A DNA stretch of 10,243 nucleotides, from positions 1 through 10,243 of the forward strand of contig CAYYWZ010000101.1 in NCBI GenBank assembly GCA_964475415.1. Direction: 5' to 3'. A program made the position numbers and the translations under genes. Positions 7,136 to 10,243 of this stretch are shown here, piece after piece. Numbering within the stretch: the stretch's first letter is position 1; each line of letters starts with the position of its first letter. The stretch comes from CALCMJ01 sp964475415 (lineage in GTDB: Bacteria > Bacteroidota > Bacteroidia > Chitinophagales > Saprospiraceae). The notes under the pieces were generated by a model. The model was given only the letters and a program-made list of their open reading frames with translations, had not been told where the DNA came from and ran no database searches.

Positions 7136-7453
7136 ATTTTACGTTTACACTGTTTTGTTTCTTGGCTTAGGGAAATTATTTTATAGATTTCCCAAAAGAA
7201 ACCTGCGACTTCGAAAGTAAAAAAAATAGGTTTAAGTAGCATATATCCACCTAGCTAAAAACTAATATAATTATTAACATTAAATTTATTTATTATACAT
7301 AATAAACTTATTATCAATAATTTATACTTTATTTATATTTATATGTAAATATAAAACACCACACTTTATATAGCCTAATTATTCATTGGTACACAATTTG
7401 TAATGTATATAAACATATTAAACAATGTTTTACAAATTATAAAAATAAATAAT
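7136..7453. promoter_or_regulatory. very AT-rich divergent intergenic region between fabH and the thioredoxin-SPOR gene
   Basis: This 318-bp stretch lies between two genes read outward in opposite directions, so it must hold both promoters. Positions 7240-7400 are almost all A and T, as in UP-element-like upstream DNA. No box gives a perfect TAnnTTTG plus TTTG pair. The best partial -7 matches for the plus strand are TAAATTTA at 7281-7288 and TATATTTA at 7334-7341. A short AT-only palindrome, ATAATAA/TTATTAT (7299-7305 and 7308-7314), is expected by chance in such DNA. The most distinct element is the inverted repeat at 7170-7193, listed separately. I see no gene or known RNA here. Confidence 0.6.
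7170..7193. promoter_or_regulatory. perfect inverted repeat upstream of fabH, candidate operator
   Basis: GGGAAAT (7170-7176) and ATTTCCC (7187-7193) are perfect 7-bp inverted arms around a 10-bp AT-only-but-one spacer, with arm centres 17 bp apart. This is the size of a dimeric repressor site. It lies 35-58 bases upstream of the fabH start codon, where the promoter should be. The run of three G:C pairs at each outer end stands out from the AT-rich surroundings. No T-run follows on either strand, which argues against a terminator. Which protein would bind is unknown. Confidence 0.45.
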
Positions 7454-8239
7454 ATGTATAATTTGCTATTTTCTCTTGCTTTGTTAGTTGGATTTACAAC
7501 TGTCTCAGCCGATAATCCAGATAATAATCTACCTGGAAATGTAAAATTTTATAAAGGTGATTTCAATGAAGCACTAACTATTGCGAGCGCTAGTGGCAAA
7601 TTGCTCTTAGTAGATTTTTATGCTAACTGGTGTACCCCTTGTAAATGGATGGAAAAAACAACCTTCAAGGATCAGAATGTATATACTATGCTTAACGATA
7701 ACTATATCGTTTATAAGGCAGATATAGATACAAAAGACGGATTTAACTCCAAAGAAAAATACAACGTCTCTGTCCTTCCTACTATGTTGATATTCAACAC
7801 CAAAGGAGAATTAGTAGAGCGTATAGAGGAGACGATGACGGCAGAAAAATTTGTACCTGTCCTAGAATTCCATAATCACCCTCAGAACAAACTGAAGATT
7901 ATACATTCGTTCAACATGAGTCCTGAACAATACAAGAAACCTGTACAAAGTGCTGAGAGTATAGAATGGCAAAAAACTTATGAAGCATATCAAGCTATGC
8001 AGAACTCAAAATCTTTTTACAGATTACAAATCGCTGTATATGAGGATAGTAACCTAGCATTCAAGCAAGTAAACGAGCTGAGAGAGGAGTTTTTTGAGCC
8101 TATCATAGTGCTCAACGATTCTAGAGATGGCAAACAATTATATAAGGTAATGATGGGCAAGTTTACCACCATGGATGAAGCAGAAGGATTTAGAGAAGTC
8201 CTGTCAATGAACTACAAGATAAGTTCTATTGTCTACTGA
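7454..8239 (+). CDS. exported thioredoxin-like protein with C-terminal SPOR domain
   Basis: The chosen ATG at 7454 gives 261 residues with a clean signal peptide, MYNLLFSLALLVGFTTVSA, probably cut before DN. An in-frame ATG at 7403 would add 17 residues and spoil it. Residues 30-140 are a thioredoxin fold: LLLVDFYANWCTPCKWME holds the redox pair C60-x-x-C63, and VLPT contains the cis-proline P109. It resembles the DsbD-gamma/thioredoxin_7 type, which is usually periplasmic. After a linker, residues 188-261 match the SPOR pattern: YRLQIAVYED, then helix FKQVNELREEF, then LYKVMMGKFTTMDEAEGFREVL and a final strand. SPOR domains bind peptidoglycan glycan strands stripped of peptides, often at division sites. 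The likely role is disulfide reduction or exchange held near the cell wall; that is inference. The gene is single, divergent from fabH, with its own terminator. Confidence 0.85.
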   Translation: MYNLLFSLALLVGFTTVSADNPDNNLPGNVKFYKGDFNEALTIASASGKLLLVDFYANWCTPCKWMEKTTFKDQNVYTMLNDNYIVYKADIDTKDGFNSKEKYNVSVLPTMLIFNTKGELVERIEETMTAEKFVPVLEFHNHPQNKLKIIHSFNMSPEQYKKPVQSAESIEWQKTYEAYQAMQNSKSFYRLQIAVYEDSNLAFKQVNELREEFFEPIIVLNDSRDGKQLYKVMMGKFTTMDEAEGFREVLSMNYKISSIVY

Positions 8240-8266
8240 TCATGATCCGTTAAGAAAAATTATGAT

Positions 8267-8306
8267 AAGAAAGGCTTTGCGCTAATAAGCGTAAGGTCTT
8301 CTTTTT
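8267..8306 (+). terminator. rho-independent terminator of the thioredoxin-SPOR gene
   Basis: Starting 28 bases after the stop codon, arms 8271-8283 and 8288-8300 form a continuous 13-bp stem, including three G:T wobble pairs, around the 4-base loop AATA. After one mismatch three further pairs extend it. The T-tract at 8302-8306 follows at once. The stem core is GCGCT paired with AGCGT. This is the clearest terminator in the window and marks the thioredoxin-SPOR gene as ending its transcript here. Confidence 0.8.
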
Positions 8307-8567
8307 GAGATAAACCAGTAAAACTTGACTTACAGCTAAAAATAACTTATTGGACTATCGGCTTAGTAACATAAAAAGAAAAAAACCGAGATAATAAGCA
8401 GCAAATTTATTGCATGGAGAGTCTATATAACAGCTTATTTTATTACAAATTATAAGGTTCTAGATTTTCTTAATGATCGTTAAGTGTTGTATCTTTACAA
8501 TATCAATCACCAGCAATCGTTAATATTCTCTATCCTATTATAAGTAGAACATATTAAAGAAATCCCA

Positions 8568-8575
8568 TATATTTG
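8568..8575 (+). promoter_or_regulatory. candidate Bacteroidota -7 box (TATATTTG)
   Basis: TATATTTG matches the Bacteroidota -7 consensus TAnnTTTG at all six fixed positions and lies 26 bases before the ATG at 8602, giving a short leader of about 20 bases. No TTTG or TTG is present at the expected -33 position (about 8544-8550), so this may be an incomplete or activator-dependent promoter. A less perfect box, TATCTTTA, lies at 8490-8497. Confidence 0.35.
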
Positions 8576-8589
8576 CAGCTTAATTACAA

Positions 8590-8594
8590 GAAGG
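8590..8594 (+). promoter_or_regulatory. Shine-Dalgarno-like GAAGG before the surface protein gene
   Basis: GAAGG ends 7 bases before the ATG at 8602, good spacing for a ribosome binding site. An in-frame TAA at 8581-8583 excludes any start further upstream, so together they fix this start codon. Confidence 0.4.
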
Positions 8595-8601
8595 CATTAA
8601 C

Positions 8602-10243
8602 ATGAACATATTTAGGAAGCTATTGATAATTATATCTCTAGGGATATTGGTGGAGGGTTTACAAGCTCAGGTAATAAATTGTCCTATTGGAGCAGATCAG
8701 GATATCGTGTGTGATACCTTGGCTCCTATTGTAAATTTTACAACACCTATTGCTTGTGTAAATCCAGGTGATCAGATCTGCGTTGACGTATCCGTAAGTG
8801 AATTCCAACATCTAGTTTCTTTTACATATATGGTAGGCTTCGACCCGACCGTGCTGCAGTTTTCAGCTGGGAATGATTTACTGGTTCTACCCCAAATTCT
8901 TGTATTTAGTACAGATGAATCGGATCAAGGTAAAATAGGTGTATTATGGTTTAATAATGCTGGAGTTGGAATCTGTATAGAGGATAATACATCTGTTTTT
9001 GAAATATGTTTTGATGTAATAGGTGATGTAGGAGATAATACGAATATATCTATTACAGATGGAAATATTGGAGGCGTTAATTTCATAATAGAATATGGTG
9101 TATCGACAGATATCATAAATGAAATATGCACAAATGATTCTATTATATCACAGCCTCTATCTATAGATATATGCTGTAATGAATTGAATATAATAACAAG
9201 TTCATGTGGATGTAGTGGAGGTCTAGGAAATGGTGTTATCACAGCATCAGCTTGCGGGGGGATGCCTCCCTATTCTTTTGACGTTCCTGGTCCAGCGGGT
9301 CCAGAAGTTTCTAATATGGACCAAGAAGAAATTACACTAGACGGAATCCCATGTGGATCTGGTACAGGTGGGACTTCACTTACAGTAACGGTAACTGACG
9401 CCTTAGGAAATACTGCAGATGTTGTTGTCAATGTGACCAATGATGATCCTATAACAATAGACTGGGATGCAATAGAACCTCGATGTGATGATGCCCCTAA
9501 TGGATCTATAACTATCTCAGATATTTCAGGTGGTTCTAGTAATACAACTCAAAATGATTACCAAATAGAATGGTCTAATCAAGTTTTTAATACTCCAGAA
9601 ATCTTAGGTCTTGGGAATGGCGACTATGAAGTAACAATAACGGATTTAAATGGATGTCAAGCCGTAATAGATACTACCCTATTTACCGCCCCTATAGATA
9701 TTTCTATAGATGTAAATCAACAACCTACCTGTGATGGATCAATGGATGGTATCCTAGAAATTACAGCAACTGGTGGCACACCTTTTAATGGTAATGAATA
9801 TAAATATGGCAGTCAAAATGCAATACCGATGCCTAGTGTACAGATAAATGTAGAATCTGGGGAATTCTGTATAGATGTTTTTGATGAGAACAATTGTGAC
9901 GCAAGACTATGTATTGACGTTATCGCAGCAGGTGGTCTAGACACTAATTATGTAGAAATAAATAATGCATGTTTCGGAGAACTAGGGTCTATAAAAATAC
10001 AGGTTGTAGGTGCTTCTACGAATCCTTCTGTTATATTACTTAATGAAGATATGACTACCTACTCAGGCAGTACACAAGGAACTTTACTAGACACTCTGAT
10101 TGTAGCTGATATTGCTCCTGGAATTTATTTCGTGGAGGCAAGAGACCCTGCAGTAGGTTGTGAAGAAATATTTCAGATAGAGATACAAGAAGGTTTACCA
10201 CTAGATGTTACTGAAATTATAACCCCACCCGACTGTGCAGATA
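8602..10243 (+). CDS. large secreted surface protein: cohesin-like domain followed by SprB-type repeats (3' end outside window)
   Basis: At least 547 residues are open to the right edge with no stop, so the protein is incomplete. A signal peptide (1-22, LLIIISLGILVEGLQA/Q) leads to a cohesin-like domain (about 41-170). That domain has alternating strands, the hallmark VGFDPTVLQF (78-87), GKIGVLWFNNAG and VFEICFDVIGDVGDNTNISI. Then come SprB-like modules: a divergent one at about 202-288 (GNGVITASACGGMPPYSF), the clearest at 292-361 (CDDAPNGSITI ... GNGDYEVTITDLNGC), then 374-443 and 453-530, with a fifth beginning at PPDC (542). SprB modules are named after the gliding adhesin of Flavobacterium and are typical of T9SS-exported surface proteins, so a C-terminal sorting domain probably lies beyond the edge. 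A role in adhesion or surface display is inferred. The ATG is fixed by an in-frame stop upstream and a GAAGG site. Confidence 0.85.
   Translation, partial: MNIFRKLLIIISLGILVEGLQAQVINCPIGADQDIVCDTLAPIVNFTTPIACVNPGDQICVDVSVSEFQHLVSFTYMVGFDPTVLQFSAGNDLLVLPQILVFSTDESDQGKIGVLWFNNAGVGICIEDNTSVFEICFDVIGDVGDNTNISITDGNIGGVNFIIEYGVSTDIINEICTNDSIISQPLSIDICCNELNIITSSCGCSGGLGNGVITASACGGMPPYSFDVPGPAGPEVSNMDQEEITLDGIPCGSGTGGTSLTVTVTDALGNTADVVVNVTNDDPITIDWDAIEPRCDDAPNGSITISDISGGSSNTTQNDYQIEWSNQVFNTPEILGLGNGDYEVTITDLNGCQAVIDTTLFTAPIDISIDVNQQPTCDGSMDGILEITATGGTPFNGNEYKYGSQNAIPMPSVQINVESGEFCIDVFDENNCDARLCIDVIAAGGLDTNYVEINNACFGELGSIKIQVVGASTNPSVILLNEDMTTYSGSTQGTLLDTLIVADIAPGIYFVEARDPAVGCEEIFQIEIQEGLPLDVTEIITPPDCAD

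Larger units (their letters stand above)
8307..8601. promoter_or_regulatory. intergenic region upstream of the surface protein gene
   Basis: No gene is visible; the longest start-to-stop stretch I found is 13 codons (8414-8455). The region holds several small elements. AATAAGC/GCTTATT (8393-8399 and 8433-8439) is an inverted repeat enclosing a smaller one, GCAA/TTGC (8401-8413). A 16-bp near-palindrome lies at 8469-8484, and ATCGTTAA occurs twice exactly 40 bp apart (8476 and 8516). A perfect -7-like box lies at 8568-8575. Together these look like a regulated promoter region for the gene at 8602. The inverted repeats could alternatively belong to a structured RNA that I do not recognise. Confidence 0.4.

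Noticed and set aside
7403..7453. Longer N-terminus for the thioredoxin-SPOR protein from the ATG at 7403
   Set aside because: It would place 17 mixed residues before an otherwise standard signal peptide. The ATG at 7454 has a typical A-rich upstream context.
8391..8440. Structured non-coding RNA or riboswitch
   Set aside because: The AATAAGC/GCTTATT arms with a small inner hairpin are suggestive, but they are short and AT-rich and resemble no RNA family I know. Recorded only as part of the intergenic region.
8925..9242. Minus-strand open frame opposite the surface protein gene
   Set aside because: The plus strand reads through as cohesin and repeat sequence with a signal peptide. The minus frame is rich in His, Pro and Ser and matches nothing.
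9481..10243. DNA tandem repeat in the surface protein gene
   Set aside because: The modules are related only at the protein pattern level. The DNA of successive modules has diverged too far to be called a nucleotide repeat.
1..10243. CRISPR array, insertion sequence, prophage, tRNA, rRNA or defence genes
   Set aside because: I looked for regular repeats, terminal inverted repeats with transposase reading frames, tRNA-like cloverleaf ends and nuclease or toxin motifs, and found none.

Overview
This is a low-GC (about 35-40% by eye) chromosomal segment of a Bacteroidota bacterium. Three things point there: a secreted protein ending in a type IX secretion (T9SS) sorting domain, a giant surface protein built of SprB-type repeats, and a perfect TAnnTTTG-type -7 box. 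A cohesin-like domain joined to SprB repeats, in a low-GC genome, fits Saprospirales-like marine or wastewater lineages best. That placement is inference.

Layout. Positions 1-206 hold no recognisable gene. From 7135 down to 207 all genes lie on the minus strand. Read in transcription order they are fabH (fatty acid initiation), efp (translation factor EF-P), accB and accC (acetyl-CoA carboxylase carrier and biotin carboxylase), an MsbA-type ABC exporter, a T9SS-sorted secreted protein of unknown function whose TTG start overlaps the exporter's stop, and a GNAT acetyltransferase. Gaps are 4-53 bp or an overlap, so the first six genes may be one transcription unit. A very AT-rich divergent intergenic region (7136-7453) carries a perfect inverted repeat just upstream of fabH. 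On the plus strand, 7454-8239 encodes an exported thioredoxin fused to a C-terminal SPOR domain, followed by a strong intrinsic terminator. After a 360-bp gap with palindromic and repeated motifs, a very long secreted protein begins at 8602 and runs off the right edge. It has a signal peptide, a cohesin-like domain, then SprB-like repeats with conserved cysteine pairs.

How the genes work together. AccB and AccC make the carboxybiotin used to form malonyl-CoA, and FabH condenses malonyl-ACP with acyl-CoA. These two steps start fatty acid synthesis. The MsbA-type exporter could flip the lipid products across the inner membrane. EF-P supports translation of proline-rich stretches, and FabH itself has an early PPD motif. 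The two plus-strand genes act outside the cytoplasm.

Most of the window is housekeeping. I see no defence system, CRISPR array, mobile element, tRNA or rRNA. The parts worth a second look are the thioredoxin-SPOR fusion, the cohesin/SprB surface protein, the candidate fabH operator, and the TTG-coupled exporter and T9SS cargo pair.
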